Program-made: the position numbers and the translations under genes | Notes under the pieces: generated by a model | What the model saw: the letters and a program-made list of their open reading frames with translations, nothing else | Databases searched by the model: none | Told to the model about the DNA's origin: nothing | Part shown: positions 17,653-26,576 of the stretch, one piece after another | How the letters are laid out: each line of letters begins with the position of its first letter | Numbering within the stretch: position 1 is the stretch's first letter | Assembly: GCF_000236405.1 (NCBI RefSeq) | Contig: NC_016621.1 | Coordinates: forward strand, 124,001 to 188,000 | DNA length: 64,000 bases | Source: Blattabacterium sp. (Cryptocercus punctulatus) str. Cpu | Lineage (GTDB): Bacteria > Bacteroidota > Bacteroidia > Flavobacteriales > Blattabacteriaceae | Direction of reading: 5' to 3'

Positions 17653-18426
17653 ATGATAAAATATAGTTATTCTAAAAAAAACCATAAATATATTTTTGGA
17701 TTGATTGGAAAAGAAATTAGTTATTCTTTTTCAAAAAAATTTTTTTTAAAAAAATTTCAAAAAGAATCTATTATTCAGACAACTTATGAAATATTCGATA
17801 TTCCAAAAATAGAGGAAGTTTTATCTATTTTTAATATTCCTTATTTAAAAGGATGCAATATTACTATTCCATATAAACAAAGCATCATTTCTTTTATTAC
17901 TGAATTAATGCCAGAAGCAAAAATTATTGGATCTGTAAATGTTATAAAAATTGATGAAAAAAAAAATCGTATTGGATATAATACAGATATTTTAGGTTTT
18001 GAATTATCCTTTAAAAAAGATATGAATAAATTTTCATATAAAAATCCCAAGGCATTAATTTTGGGTACTGGTGGAGTTTCTAGTTCCATTTCATTTATTT
18101 TAAATAAATTAGGAATTGATCATAAATATGTCTCTAGGAAAAAAAATAAAAATTTTTTGATTTATGAAGAAATTAATAAAGATCTATTAGAAAATTATCA
18201 AATTATTATTAATTGTACTCCTTTAGGAACCTATCCAAAAATAAATTTATGTCCTTCTTTACCCTATAAATGGATATCTTCTCATCATTATCTATACGAT
18301 TTAGTTTATAATCCCCCTAAAACTTTATTTCTAAAAAAAGGAGAAGAAAAAGGAGCAATGATTCGAAATGGATTAGAAATGTTTCGTATTCAAGCTGAAG
18401 AATCTTGGAAAATATGGAATTCTTGA
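17653..18426 (+). CDS. aroE: Shikimate dehydrogenase (NADP+)
   Basis: 257 residues. The substrate site near the N-terminus is intact (IGKEISYSFSKKFF), and the catalytic Lys/Asp pair lies in GCNITIPYKQSI and YNTDILGF. The nucleotide-binding loop LILGTGGVSSSI is near residue 135, followed by NCTPLGTYP and the late GLEMFRIQAEESW. It reduces 3-dehydroshikimate to shikimate. Together with aroC in this window it shows that the chorismate pathway is kept, consistent with aromatic amino-acid provisioning by an insect symbiont. It is tightly packed after rpsU. Confidence 0.95.
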   Translation: MIKYSYSKKNHKYIFGLIGKEISYSFSKKFFLKKFQKESIIQTTYEIFDIPKIEEVLSIFNIPYLKGCNITIPYKQSIISFITELMPEAKIIGSVNVIKIDEKKNRIGYNTDILGFELSFKKDMNKFSYKNPKALILGTGGVSSSISFILNKLGIDHKYVSRKKNKNFLIYEEINKDLLENYQIIINCTPLGTYPKINLCPSLPYKWISSHHYLYDLVYNPPKTLFLKKGEEKGAMIRNGLEMFRIQAEESWKIWNS

Positions 18427-18453
18427 CACTACCCACATATTAAACTTTGATGA

Positions 18454-19482
18454 ATGGAATATAAAAAAAAATTTATGTATAGAGCTATTCAACTAGCTAA
18501 AAATGGATTAGGAACAACATCTCCTAATCCTATGGTAGGATGTGTTATAGAAAAAAATGGATTGATCCTTTCAGAAGGATGGCATTATAAAATTGGCATG
18601 TATCATGCAGAAATAAATGCTATTAATTTTGTTAAAGATTTATCCTTATTGGTAGATTCTACACTTTATGTAACATTAGAACCATGTGTTCATTTTGGGA
18701 AAACACCACCTTGTGTTGATTTAATTATTAAGAATAGAATTCCTAGAGTTGTAATAGGTACACAAGATCCTTGTGATAAGGTAAATGGATTAGGAATAAA
18801 AAAATTAAGGGAATATGGAATAGAGGTAATAGAAAATGTATTAAAAAATGAATGTCGTTATTTAAATAAACGATTTTTTACTTTTTATGAAAAAAATAGA
18901 CCTTATGTTATATTGAAATGGGCACAAAGTTATGACGGATTTATGGATAATTCAATAAAAAAAAATTCATGGATTAGTGGAATTTATTCTCGACAATTGA
19001 GTCATAAATGGAGATCTGAAGAGGATAGTATTTTAGTTGGAAGAAAAACAGTAATCAATGATAACCCAAAATTAAATGTTAGAAAATGGTTTGGAAATAA
19101 TCCTATTAGAATTGTATTGGATCGAAATTTAAGTATATCCGATACTTATTTTGTTTTAGATAAAACAAAATACACAATTATTTTTACAGAAAAAAAAAAA
19201 GAAAACCGTAAAAATACGGAATTTGTTCAGATTTCTTTTGATAAAAAAATAATCAAAAATATTTTGAATTATTTATACAAAAAAAAGATTATTTCTTTAA
19301 TTGTAGAGGGGGGTAAAATGACTTTAGAAAGTTTTATAAAAGAAAAAATTTGGGATGAATCTAGAATTTTTATCTGTAATATTTTTTTAAAAAATGGATT
19401 AAAATCACCTATAATAAGTGGAAAAATTTTTCAAAAAAAATATATAGAAAAAGATAAATTAGTTATTAAAATTCCATTTTAA
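18454..19482 (+). CDS. ribD: Bifunctional riboflavin biosynthesis deaminase/reductase RibD
   Basis: 342 residues. The N-terminal cytidine-deaminase-type zinc domain has YHAEINAI near residue 50 and LEPCVHFGKTPPCVDLI near 75-90, giving the His/Cys/Cys ligands and the catalytic Glu. The C-terminal reductase domain has YVILKWAQSYDGFM, WRSEEDSILVGRKTVINDNP and the NADPH-site VEGGKMTLESF. It performs two successive steps from the GTP-derived pyrimidine toward riboflavin. The start is ATG, 27 bp after aroE. The 156 bp downstream contain an ATTATATTCT / AGAATATAAT inverted repeat that may help termination. Confidence 0.95.
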   Translation: MEYKKKFMYRAIQLAKNGLGTTSPNPMVGCVIEKNGLILSEGWHYKIGMYHAEINAINFVKDLSLLVDSTLYVTLEPCVHFGKTPPCVDLIIKNRIPRVVIGTQDPCDKVNGLGIKKLREYGIEVIENVLKNECRYLNKRFFTFYEKNRPYVILKWAQSYDGFMDNSIKKNSWISGIYSRQLSHKWRSEEDSILVGRKTVINDNPKLNVRKWFGNNPIRIVLDRNLSISDTYFVLDKTKYTIIFTEKKKENRKNTEFVQISFDKKIIKNILNYLYKKKIISLIVEGGKMTLESFIKEKIWDESRIFICNIFLKNGLKSPIISGKIFQKKYIEKDKLVIKIPF

Positions 19483-19638
19483 TTATATTCTATAAAATAA
19501 ATTATGATTGATATTATATTTTTTTTTTAGAATATAATCATTATAAAAAATTTTTATTTTGTATGAAAAAAAATTTAAAAAAAATAGAATAATATTTTAT
19601 GATTCTATTAATTTTATTAATAAAATTATTTAATTTAA

Positions 19639-19968
19639 ATGTCTATAAAAATAACAGATGAATGTATAAATTGTGGAGCTTGCGAATTGGAATGCCCAAA
19701 TCATGCAATATATGAAGGAGGAAAAAAGTGGAGAATATCAGATGGAACATCTAAAAAAATAACAAAATATAAAAATCCTATAAAAAAAGATATTTATTTT
19801 ATTGTATCAGAAAAATGTACAGAATGTATTGGTTTTTATGAAGAACCTCAATGTGTAATTATTTGTCCAGTGAATTGTTGTATAGTAGATGAAAATAATT
19901 TAGAATCTAAGGATAGTCTTCTTAAAAAGAAAAAATTTTTACATGATGGAATCCCAATAAAATTTTAA
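19639..19968 (+). CDS. 2[4Fe-4S] ferredoxin
   Basis: 109 residues. Two cluster motifs are complete: CINCGACELECPNHAI near residues 10-25 and CTECIGFYEEPQCVIICP near 60-78, with the spaced second motif of the Allochromatium-type ferredoxins. It carries electrons at low potential; the partner reductase is not in this window. It is preceded by a 156-bp spacer and followed by a decayed stretch. Confidence 0.92.
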   Translation: MSIKITDECINCGACELECPNHAIYEGGKKWRISDGTSKKITKYKNPIKKDIYFIVSEKCTECIGFYEEPQCVIICPVNCCIVDENNLESKDSLLKKKKFLHDGIPIKF

Positions 19969-20293
19969 TGTATAATTTATTGATCATTTTTGATTCTATT
20001 TACTTTATAATTCACATAGGAATAGAAAATAATTGGAAAAATTATGAATCGATATATTATTAAGATCAATAATTCATTTATTTACAGAAATAAATAAAAT
20101 AATATAAATATTATATTTTATAAAAATATGTAAATAAATAATAAAGTTAATTTTTTAGGAATTTTGAAATATTTTAAATATTATAAATTTTAGGATAAAA
20201 ATAATAAATAAATGATAAGTTTTAGATTTTATAAAAAAAAAGAAATGGAATAAATATTATTTTCAATAATTATGAAATTTCATTTTAAAGTAG

Positions 20294-20353
20294 AATAAAG
20301 TTAAAGTAGTTATCTTAGGCCAAGATTTAGATTATAAAAAAAATTTATCTTGA
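20294..20353 (+). pseudogene. ung: Relic of uracil-DNA glycosylase (active-site region only)
   Basis: In the 417-bp gap between ferredoxin and lpd, one frame encodes NKVKVVILGQDLDYKKN before a stop. The stretch VKVVILGQD is the highly conserved strand and loop leading to the catalytic Asp of family-1 UDG (normally GQDPYHG). The residues that follow have decayed. Upstream, the same frame gives a few compatible residues interrupted by several stops. No other UDG motif (LLLN, HPSPLS) survives in the gap. If correct, uracil excision by Ung is lost here. The rest of 19969-20385 shows only AT-rich sequence and a small hairpin near 20085. Confidence 0.5.
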
Positions 20354-20385
20354 GTAATAAAGGAAAAAAAATTATAATATGGTAA

Positions 20386-21807
20386 TTACATATGTATTGA
20401 ATTATTTTCAAAACTCAATAATGCTGCTTCTTTTATAGATTCACTAAAAGTTGGATGAGGATGACATATTCTATAAATATCCTCTGAAGAAGCATGGAAT
20501 TCCATTGCAACAGTAGCTTCCATAATCATATCTGTAACATGTTCACCTATCATATGAACTCCTAGTATTTCATCCGTTTTTTTATGGGATAAAATTTTTA
20601 TAAATCCTGATGTACACCCACTTGCTTGTGAAATTCCTAATGATTTCATTGGAAAAATTCCTATATTATATTCTATTCCTTCTTCTTTTATTTTTTTTTC
20701 TGTTTTTCCAACACTGGAAATTTCAGGATAAGTATAAATGACGGAAGGGACCAAATTATAGTTTATTTTATTTGGTTTTTGTCCAGATAGGTATTCTGAA
20801 ACATATAATCCTTCTTCCTCTGCTTTATGTGCTAACATTTTTCCTCCTATTACATCTCCTATAGCATAAATATTATTTATAGAACTTTGTAAAAAATCAT
20901 TAACAAGGATAAATCCATTTTTATCTTTTTTTATACCTATATTATCTAATCCAAGATATTTAGTATTTGGATATCTTCCGATTGATAGGAGACAATAATC
21001 CCCTATATATTTCATTTCTTTTCCATTATTTTTTTTAACATGAACCGAAATTTCTTTAGTATTTTCTAATATTTTTATATTATTTATTAATAAGGAATTT
21101 TCTATTTGAATAGAAGATTTTTCCAATATTTTTTGAATTTCTTTACTTAAAGAATGATCCATATTTGATATAATTTTATCCATAGTTTCAATAATAGTAA
21201 CTCGACTTCCTAATCTATGATAAATAGAACCTAATTCTAATCCAATAATACCTCCTCCTATTATTATTAATCTTTTTGGTATTTCCTTTAGAGAAAGAGC
21301 TTCTGTAGAGGAAATAATTCTTTTTTGTATATCAAAATTTAATGAAGGGAGACAGGTTGGTTTTGATCCTGTTGCTATAATACAATATTGAAATTTTATT
21401 TTTGTTATTTCTTTTAAATATTTTTTATCTATGATAGATAAACTATGATTTGTTTTAAAAGATGCTATTCCTTGATATAAATCAATTTTATTTTTTTTTA
21501 TTAAATATTTAACTCCTTCATTTGTTTTTTTTATTATATTGTTTTTTCTTTTCATCATTTTTTCGAAATCTAAGGATAATTTTTCGTAAAAAATTCCATG
21601 TAGATAATGTTCTTTTTTTGCAAAAAGAAAATATTTAGAAGAATATAAAAGAGATTTAGAAGGAATACAACCGACATTTAAACATGTTCCACCTAATTCT
21701 TGATGTTTTTCTATAATAGCCGTACGAAGACCAAGTTGACTTGAACGAATAGCAGATACATAACCTCCGGGACCAGATCCTATAACAACAACATCGTAAT
21801 TATTCAT
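20386..21807 (-). CDS. lpd: Dihydrolipoyl dehydrogenase
   Basis: 473 residues. FAD-binding VVIGSGPGGYVSAIRS is at the N-terminus, the redox-active disulfide is GGTCLNVGCIPSK near residues 40-52, the NAD site is IIGGGIIGLELGSI near 180, the second FAD motif is IYAIGDVIGGKMLAHKAEEEG, and the C-terminal catalytic pair HPHPTFSES is intact. It reoxidises lipoamide in the pyruvate and 2-oxoglutarate dehydrogenase complexes. It lies downstream of the deoxyhypusine-synthase-like gene, separated by a strong hairpin. Confidence 0.96.
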   Translation of the reverse strand: MNNYDVVVIGSGPGGYVSAIRSSQLGLRTAIIEKHQELGGTCLNVGCIPSKSLLYSSKYFLFAKKEHYLHGIFYEKLSLDFEKMMKRKNNIIKKTNEGVKYLIKKNKIDLYQGIASFKTNHSLSIIDKKYLKEITKIKFQYCIIATGSKPTCLPSLNFDIQKRIISSTEALSLKEIPKRLIIIGGGIIGLELGSIYHRLGSRVTIIETMDKIISNMDHSLSKEIQKILEKSSIQIENSLLINNIKILENTKEISVHVKKNNGKEMKYIGDYCLLSIGRYPNTKYLGLDNIGIKKDKNGFILVNDFLQSSINNIYAIGDVIGGKMLAHKAEEEGLYVSEYLSGQKPNKINYNLVPSVIYTYPEISSVGKTEKKIKEEGIEYNIGIFPMKSLGISQASGCTSGFIKILSHKKTDEILGVHMIGEHVTDMIMEATVAMEFHASSEDIYRICHPHPTFSESIKEAALLSFENNSIHM

Positions 21808-21809
21808 TA

Positions 21810-21856
21810 TTAACTTTTTTATTTATGTAACTAAGTTACATAAATAAAAAAGTTAA
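21810..21856 (-). terminator. Perfect 47-nt inverted repeat between the DHS-like gene and lpd
   Basis: Arms of 23 nt are fully complementary around a single central A, so an RNA hairpin of about 21 bp with a 3-5 nt loop is expected. In transcription direction the 3' arm contains a T6 run followed by AAC. It lies just after the DHS-like gene's stop and 2 bp before the lpd start codon. It may end or attenuate the upstream transcript, or control lpd translation by covering its 5' leader. Unusually, it is almost free of G/C. Confidence 0.6.
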
Positions 21857-21870
21857 CATGTTAAGATAAA

Positions 21871-22842
21871 TTACATATTTAATATATATGCAAAAATTAA
21901 TGGAGCAACAATAGTTGCATCGGATTCAATAATAAATTGAGGAGTATCTTTATCTAATTTACCCCAAGTAATTTTTTCGTTAGGAATGGCTCCTGAATAG
22001 GATCCATAACTAGTTGTAGAATCAGAAATTTGACAAAAATAAGACCAAAAAGGTATATGTTGTAATCCTATATCTTGTGATAGCATAGGAACAACACAAA
22101 TAGGAAAATCACCAGAAATTCCTCCTCCTATTTGAAAAAATCCTATTTTATTTTTTATAGATTCTTTTTGATACCATTTTGCTAAATAAATCATGTATTC
22201 GATTCCATTCTTTACGATATATGGAGAAAATAATTTTTTAATACAATATGAAGAGAAAAGGTTCCCAATTGTACTATCTTCCCATCCTGGAACTACTATA
22301 GGTAAGTTTTTTTTAGCTGCAGCTAAGACCCAACTATCTTGGGAATTAATATTGTAATAGGGTTCTAAAATATTTTCTAGTAATAATTGATAAATATATT
22401 CATGGGGGAAATAGCGTTCGGACTTTTCTTGAGCTCTTTTCCAAATACTGAAAATAGGTTGTTGTAATTTTTTAAAAGCTTGTTCTTCTGGAATACAAGT
22501 ATCCGTAATACGGTTTAATCCTTTTTTTAAAAAAGATTTTTCTTCATCAGGAGTTAAATCCCTATAATTAAAAATTTTTTTATAATGTGTATGAGCTATT
22601 AAATTCATTATATCTTCCTCTAAATTAGCACCAGTACAAGAAATAATATGAACTTTATCTTTTCGTATCATTTCAGATAGAATTTTCCCTAATTCTGCAG
22701 TACTCATAGCTCCCGCTAATGTAATCATCATTTTACCATTATTTTTAATATGATATTTGTAGGCTTTTGCTGCTTCTGATAAAGATAGTGCATTAAAATG
22801 AAGAAAATATTTTTCAATAAATGAAGTAATAGTCTCTTTCAT
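21871..22842 (-). CDS. Deoxyhypusine synthase-family protein
   Basis: 323 residues. The NAD/spermidine-fold signatures include MMITLAGAMSTAELGKIL near residue 38, ISCTGANLEEDIMNLIAH, QIGGGISGDFPI and the C-terminal ITWGKLDKDT. Lys295 in WGKL aligns with the catalytic Lys of eukaryotic deoxyhypusine synthase. Bacteria lack eIF5A, so the bacterial homologues are thought to act on small polyamines (homospermidine synthase-like). The substrate here is unknown. Its retention in a reduced genome hints at a needed polyamine step. It lies between rny (18 bp upstream) and lpd. Confidence 0.9.
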   Translation of the reverse strand: MKETITSFIEKYFLHFNALSLSEAAKAYKYHIKNNGKMMITLAGAMSTAELGKILSEMIRKDKVHIISCTGANLEEDIMNLIAHTHYKKIFNYRDLTPDEEKSFLKKGLNRITDTCIPEEQAFKKLQQPIFSIWKRAQEKSERYFPHEYIYQLLLENILEPYYNINSQDSWVLAAAKKNLPIVVPGWEDSTIGNLFSSYCIKKLFSPYIVKNGIEYMIYLAKWYQKESIKNKIGFFQIGGGISGDFPICVVPMLSQDIGLQHIPFWSYFCQISDSTTSYGSYSGAIPNEKITWGKLDKDTPQFIIESDATIVAPLIFAYILNM

Positions 22843-22860
22843 GATTTTTATTATATTTTA

Positions 22861-24432
22861 TTATCTAGCTATTTGTACTGCCCTAGTTTCTCTGATTACT
22901 GTTACTTTTATTTGACCAGGATAAGTCATTTCTTTTTTTATTTTTTCTGTTATATCATAAGATAATTGAAAAGCTTTTTTATCATCTATTTTTTTGCTTT
23001 CTACTAAAACACGTAGTTCTCTACCTGCTTGTACAGCGAAAGCTTTATTAACTCCATCAAAACTGAAAGCAATATTTTCCAAATTTTTTAATCTTTTTGA
23101 ATAAGATTCAAAAGAATTTTTCCTTACTCCAGGACGTGCTCCACTAATAGAATCGGATACTTGTACAATGGTAGAAATGAGGGTTTTCATTTCTATTTCA
23201 TCATGATGAGATCCTATAGCGTTACAAATTTCTACATTTTCTCCATACTTTTCAGCCCATTGCATTCCTAAAATAGCATGAGAAAGTTCAGATTCAGTTT
23301 CAGGAATTTTTCCAATATCGTGTAATAATCCTGCACGTTTTGCTAATTTTGCATTTAATCCTAATTCAGAAGCTAATATTCCTGATAAATGAGAAACTTC
23401 TCGAGAATGTTGTAAAAGATTTTGTCCATAAGAAGACCGGTATTTCATTCTTCCTATCATTCTAATTAATTCTGGATGTATAGAATGAATTCCTAAATCA
23501 ATTATATTTTTTTTTCCTATTTCTATGATTTCTTCTTCAATTTGTTTTTCTGTTTTTGATACAATTTCTTCAATTTTTGCAGGATGAATTCGTCCATCTA
23601 TTACCAATTTATGAAGAGATAATCTAGCTATTTCTCTTCGTATAGGATTAAAACAAGATAAAAGTATAGCTTCTGGAGTATCATCTACAATAATTTCTAC
23701 ACCTGTTGCTTTTTCTAAAGATCTTATATTTCTTCCTTCTCGTCCAATAATACGTCCTTTTACATCATCTGATTCTATATTGAAAATAGATACAGAATTT
23801 TCAACTGCTTGTTCTGTTCCAATTCTTTGGATAGCTTGAATTATAATTTTCCTTGCTTTCATTTTAGCAGTTAGTTGTGATTCTTCTATAATGTTTTGTA
23901 TGTATGATTGTGCTTTTACTTTTGCATCTTCTTTAAAGATATCAATTAATTCATTTTTAGCTTCTTCAGAAGAATATTTGGATATTTTTTCAAGTAATTC
24001 TACTTTTTTTATATGAATATTGTCAAATTCTTCCTTTTTTTTTTGAATAATTTTAATTTTTTTTTCATAATCAAAAATTTTGGATTCTAGGCGATTATTT
24101 CTTTTAAAATAAATTTCAATTTCTTTTGAAAGTCTATTTTCTTTTTCTTTTGTTTGATTTTCTATATCAATTATTTTTTTTTCTCTAAAATGAATATTTT
24201 TTTCATATTTAGATTGAAGTTCTATAAATTTTTCTCTTGCTTGAATAATTTTATTTTTTTTTATAGAATTTCCTTCCTTTTCTGCATTTTTTATAATTTT
24301 TTTTGCTTTAATATTAGCTTTTTCTAATAATTGAATATATTTTTTTAATATTATTTTTTTTCCAAAAAAAAAACATGTAATAATTCCAATCATGAACCCC
24401 ATTAAAACCGAAAACCCAACATTTATTTTCAT
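22861..24432 (-). CDS. rny: Ribonuclease Y
   Basis: 523 residues. An N-terminal membrane anchor ([17 protein letters not shown]) is followed by a long charged coiled coil (about residues 30-165), a KH domain ([20 protein letters not shown] near 235) and an HD domain with [13 protein letters not shown] and [11 protein letters not shown]. The C-terminal [16 protein letters not shown] is the family hallmark. RNase Y starts mRNA decay at the membrane. The 256-bp divergent gap to the cysteine desulfurase gene shows no recognisable gene, including no trace of the zapA gene often found upstream of rny in relatives. Confidence 0.96.
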   Translation of the reverse strand: MKINVGFSVLMGFMIGIITCFFFGKKIILKKYIQLLEKANIKAKKIIKNAEKEGNSIKKNKIIQAREKFIELQSKYEKNIHFREKKIIDIENQTKEKENRLSKEIEIYFKRNNRLESKIFDYEKKIKIIQKKKEEFDNIHIKKVELLEKISKYSSEEAKNELIDIFKEDAKVKAQSYIQNIIEESQLTAKMKARKIIIQAIQRIGTEQAVENSVSIFNIESDDVKGRIIGREGRNIRSLEKATGVEIIVDDTPEAILLSCFNPIRREIARLSLHKLVIDGRIHPAKIEEIVSKTEKQIEEEIIEIGKKNIIDLGIHSIHPELIRMIGRMKYRSSYGQNLLQHSREVSHLSGILASELGLNAKLAKRAGLLHDIGKIPETESELSHAILGMQWAEKYGENVEICNAIGSHHDEIEMKTLISTIVQVSDSISGARPGVRKNSFESYSKRLKNLENIAFSFDGVNKAFAVQAGRELRVLVESKKIDDKKAFQLSYDITEKIKKEMTYPGQIKVTVIRETRAVQIAR

Positions 24433-24688
24433 ATTTACTTAATTTAAATAAAAATAAAATAGATATTTTAATAACATTTTTTAAAAAAAAAGGAATAAAT
24501 AAAATAAGTATAATCTATAAAATTTTATATTAAATACTTTAATTAATTTGAATGAATCATAAATATACAAATGAAGTATTTTTTTTTAAATATTTTTATG
24601 TAGTTATTCTCATAGAATCAACTAAATAAATTATATAGTTTGATAATCTTATATTTGTAACTAACTATCTATAAAAGGAAAAGAATTA

Positions 24689-25873
24689 ATGCAACGAGCA
24701 TATTTGGATAATGCAGCTACAACACCTGTAAGAAACGAAGTTATAAAAGTAATGGTAAATGCTTTAAAATATTCATTTGGTAATCCCTCTTCTACACAAC
24801 ATAGTTATGGAAGAGCGGCTCGTTCTATAATAGAAGAATCGAGAATTCGTATAGCAAAAAATATAAAATCTTCTCCATATGAAATCATTTTTACTTCTGG
24901 TGGAACGGAGGCTAATAACATAATTTTGCGATCTTCTGTCATAGATTTAAAAGTTCAATATATATTGACTTCACCATTGGAACATCATTCCGTATTGCAA
25001 ACTGTTTCAGATCTCTGTTATAAATATAAAGTTTTTGTAGAATTTATTAAAATTAAAGATAGAGGAGTTATAGATTTAAATCATTTGGAAATGTTATTAA
25101 AAAAAAATCATTCTAAAAAAATTCTTGTTAGTTTAATGTATGCTAATAACGAAATAGGAAATTTATTAGAAATAGATAAAGTTGGTACTCTTTGTAAAGA
25201 AAATAATGCTTATTTTCATTCCGATACAATTCAAATTATTGGTAATTTTCCAATTAATATGAATCAATTACCTTTGGATTTTGCCACTGCTAGTGCACAT
25301 AAATTTTATGGACCAAAAGGAATAGGTTTTATTTTTATTAGGGAAAAATTAATAAAAAAAATCAAATCATTAATTACAGGGGGGAATCAAGAATATGGAA
25401 TTCGTTCAGGCACAGAAAATGTTTATGGAATTATTGGATTATCGGAAGCTTTACATTTATCTTATTGTAATTTTATAAATCATATAGAAAAAATTAAAAA
25501 TTTAAAATCTTATTGTATTTCAGAATTGAAAAAAATAATTCCTAATATTATTTTTAATGGTTTATCAGATTCTTTTGATAAAAGTATTCCTACTATATTA
25601 AATTTTTTTTATCCAAAAAAAGATCATTTATTATATTTTCATTTAGATTTAATGGGAGTTGCTATTTCTAAAGGTAGTTCTTGTAGTTCTAAAACCTTAA
25701 AAAAGGTATCTCATGTTATTCAATCTATTTCAAATAAATATTTATTAAAAAATATGACTCCTATAAGGATTTCTTTTGGAATTTTTAATGAAAAGAAAGA
25801 TATTGATTTATTAATTGAAGCTTTCAATAAAATAAAAAATATAGAAAAAAATTTTTTAATTAAAAAAAGGTAA
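24689..25873 (+). CDS. Cysteine desulfurase (class V aminotransferase, IscS/NifS type)
   Basis: 394 residues. The PLP lysine is K205 in SAHKFYGPKG, the catalytic cysteine is C332 in GSSCSS, and YLDNAATTP at the N-terminus is diagnostic. It takes sulfur from cysteine for Fe-S clusters and thiolated tRNA. No scaffold genes (iscU, suf) are adjacent, but the Fe-S enzyme sdhB follows 3 kb downstream. The ATG start is preceded by AAAAGGAAAAG, weakly Shine-Dalgarno-like. Confidence 0.93.
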   Translation: MQRAYLDNAATTPVRNEVIKVMVNALKYSFGNPSSTQHSYGRAARSIIEESRIRIAKNIKSSPYEIIFTSGGTEANNIILRSSVIDLKVQYILTSPLEHHSVLQTVSDLCYKYKVFVEFIKIKDRGVIDLNHLEMLLKKNHSKKILVSLMYANNEIGNLLEIDKVGTLCKENNAYFHSDTIQIIGNFPINMNQLPLDFATASAHKFYGPKGIGFIFIREKLIKKIKSLITGGNQEYGIRSGTENVYGIIGLSEALHLSYCNFINHIEKIKNLKSYCISELKKIIPNIIFNGLSDSFDKSIPTILNFFYPKKDHLLYFHLDLMGVAISKGSSCSSKTLKKVSHVIQSISNKYLLKNMTPIRISFGIFNEKKDIDLLIEAFNKIKNIEKNFLIKKR

Positions 25874-25880
25874 AAAAAAA

Positions 25881-25888
25881 TATCTTTG
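25881..25888 (+). promoter_or_regulatory. Candidate -7 box upstream of sdhC
   Basis: TATCTTTG fits the Bacteroidota TAnnTTTG consensus, 34 bp before the GTG start of sdhC. No clear -33 element. About one such match per kilobase and strand is expected by chance at this base composition. Confidence 0.3.
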
Positions 25889-25922
25889 TTTTAATATTCA
25901 TATATATATTTTCCCTATTTCA

Positions 25923-26567
25923 GTGAATCAGTATAATTTTATTCAATCTTCTATTGGTCAAAAAGTAGTGATGGCAACTACTGGAATCTTTCTTATGTCT
26001 TTTCTTTTGATTCATTTAAGTGTAAACCTTTTTCTTTTTTATGGAGAAGAGGCATTTAATAATGCAGTTTTTTTTATGAGAAAAAATATTTTTATCCGAA
26101 TATTAGAATATGTTCTTGCATTGGGTTTTATAGTCCATATTTTATTTGGAATAAAATTACATTTGAAAAATGAAAAATCAAAAGGTAAAGTAGATTATTC
26201 CTTAAAAAAATCTTTGATTACATTTAGTAGTAGAACAATGATTTATACTGGATTTATCATATTATGTTTTTTAATTTTGCATTTAATGAATTTTACAATT
26301 CCCATGAAATATAATAGTAGTGCTAATTCAGATTATATTATAGTAATTACTTTATTTAAAAATCCATTATATACATTAATATATGTTTTTTCATTTTTAA
26401 TTTTAGGTATTCATTTAAATCATGGATTTCAGTCTTCTTTTCAATCATTGGGTTTTTATAAAAAAAAGAAATTTTTTTGGATAAAAAAATTAGGTTTTTT
26501 TTATTTTTTGTTTGTTTGTTCTGGATTTTCTATTATAGCTATTTGGTTTTTTTTCAATAGTAATTAA
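25923..26567 (+). CDS. sdhC: Succinate dehydrogenase/fumarate reductase cytochrome b subunit
   Basis: 214 residues from a GTG start. Five membrane helices with histidines at helix positions (MSFLLIHLSVN, GFIVHILFGIKLH, FLILHLMNF, ILGIHLNHGFQS) match the diheme SdhC type found in Bacteroidota, which needs no separate SdhD. It anchors SdhAB and passes electrons to quinone. First gene of sdhC-sdhA-sdhB, 9 bp before sdhA. Confidence 0.93.
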   Translation: MNQYNFIQSSIGQKVVMATTGIFLMSFLLIHLSVNLFLFYGEEAFNNAVFFMRKNIFIRILEYVLALGFIVHILFGIKLHLKNEKSKGKVDYSLKKSLITFSSRTMIYTGFIILCFLILHLMNFTIPMKYNSSANSDYIIVITLFKNPLYTLIYVFSFLILGIHLNHGFQSSFQSLGFYKKKKFFWIKKLGFFYFLFVCSGFSIIAIWFFFNSN

Positions 26568-26576
26568 TAATTTTCA

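Noticed and set aside
24433..24688. Possible zapA remnant upstream of rny
   Set aside because: zapA often precedes rny in relatives, but no recognisable ZapA residues are seen in any frame of this 256-bp gap.
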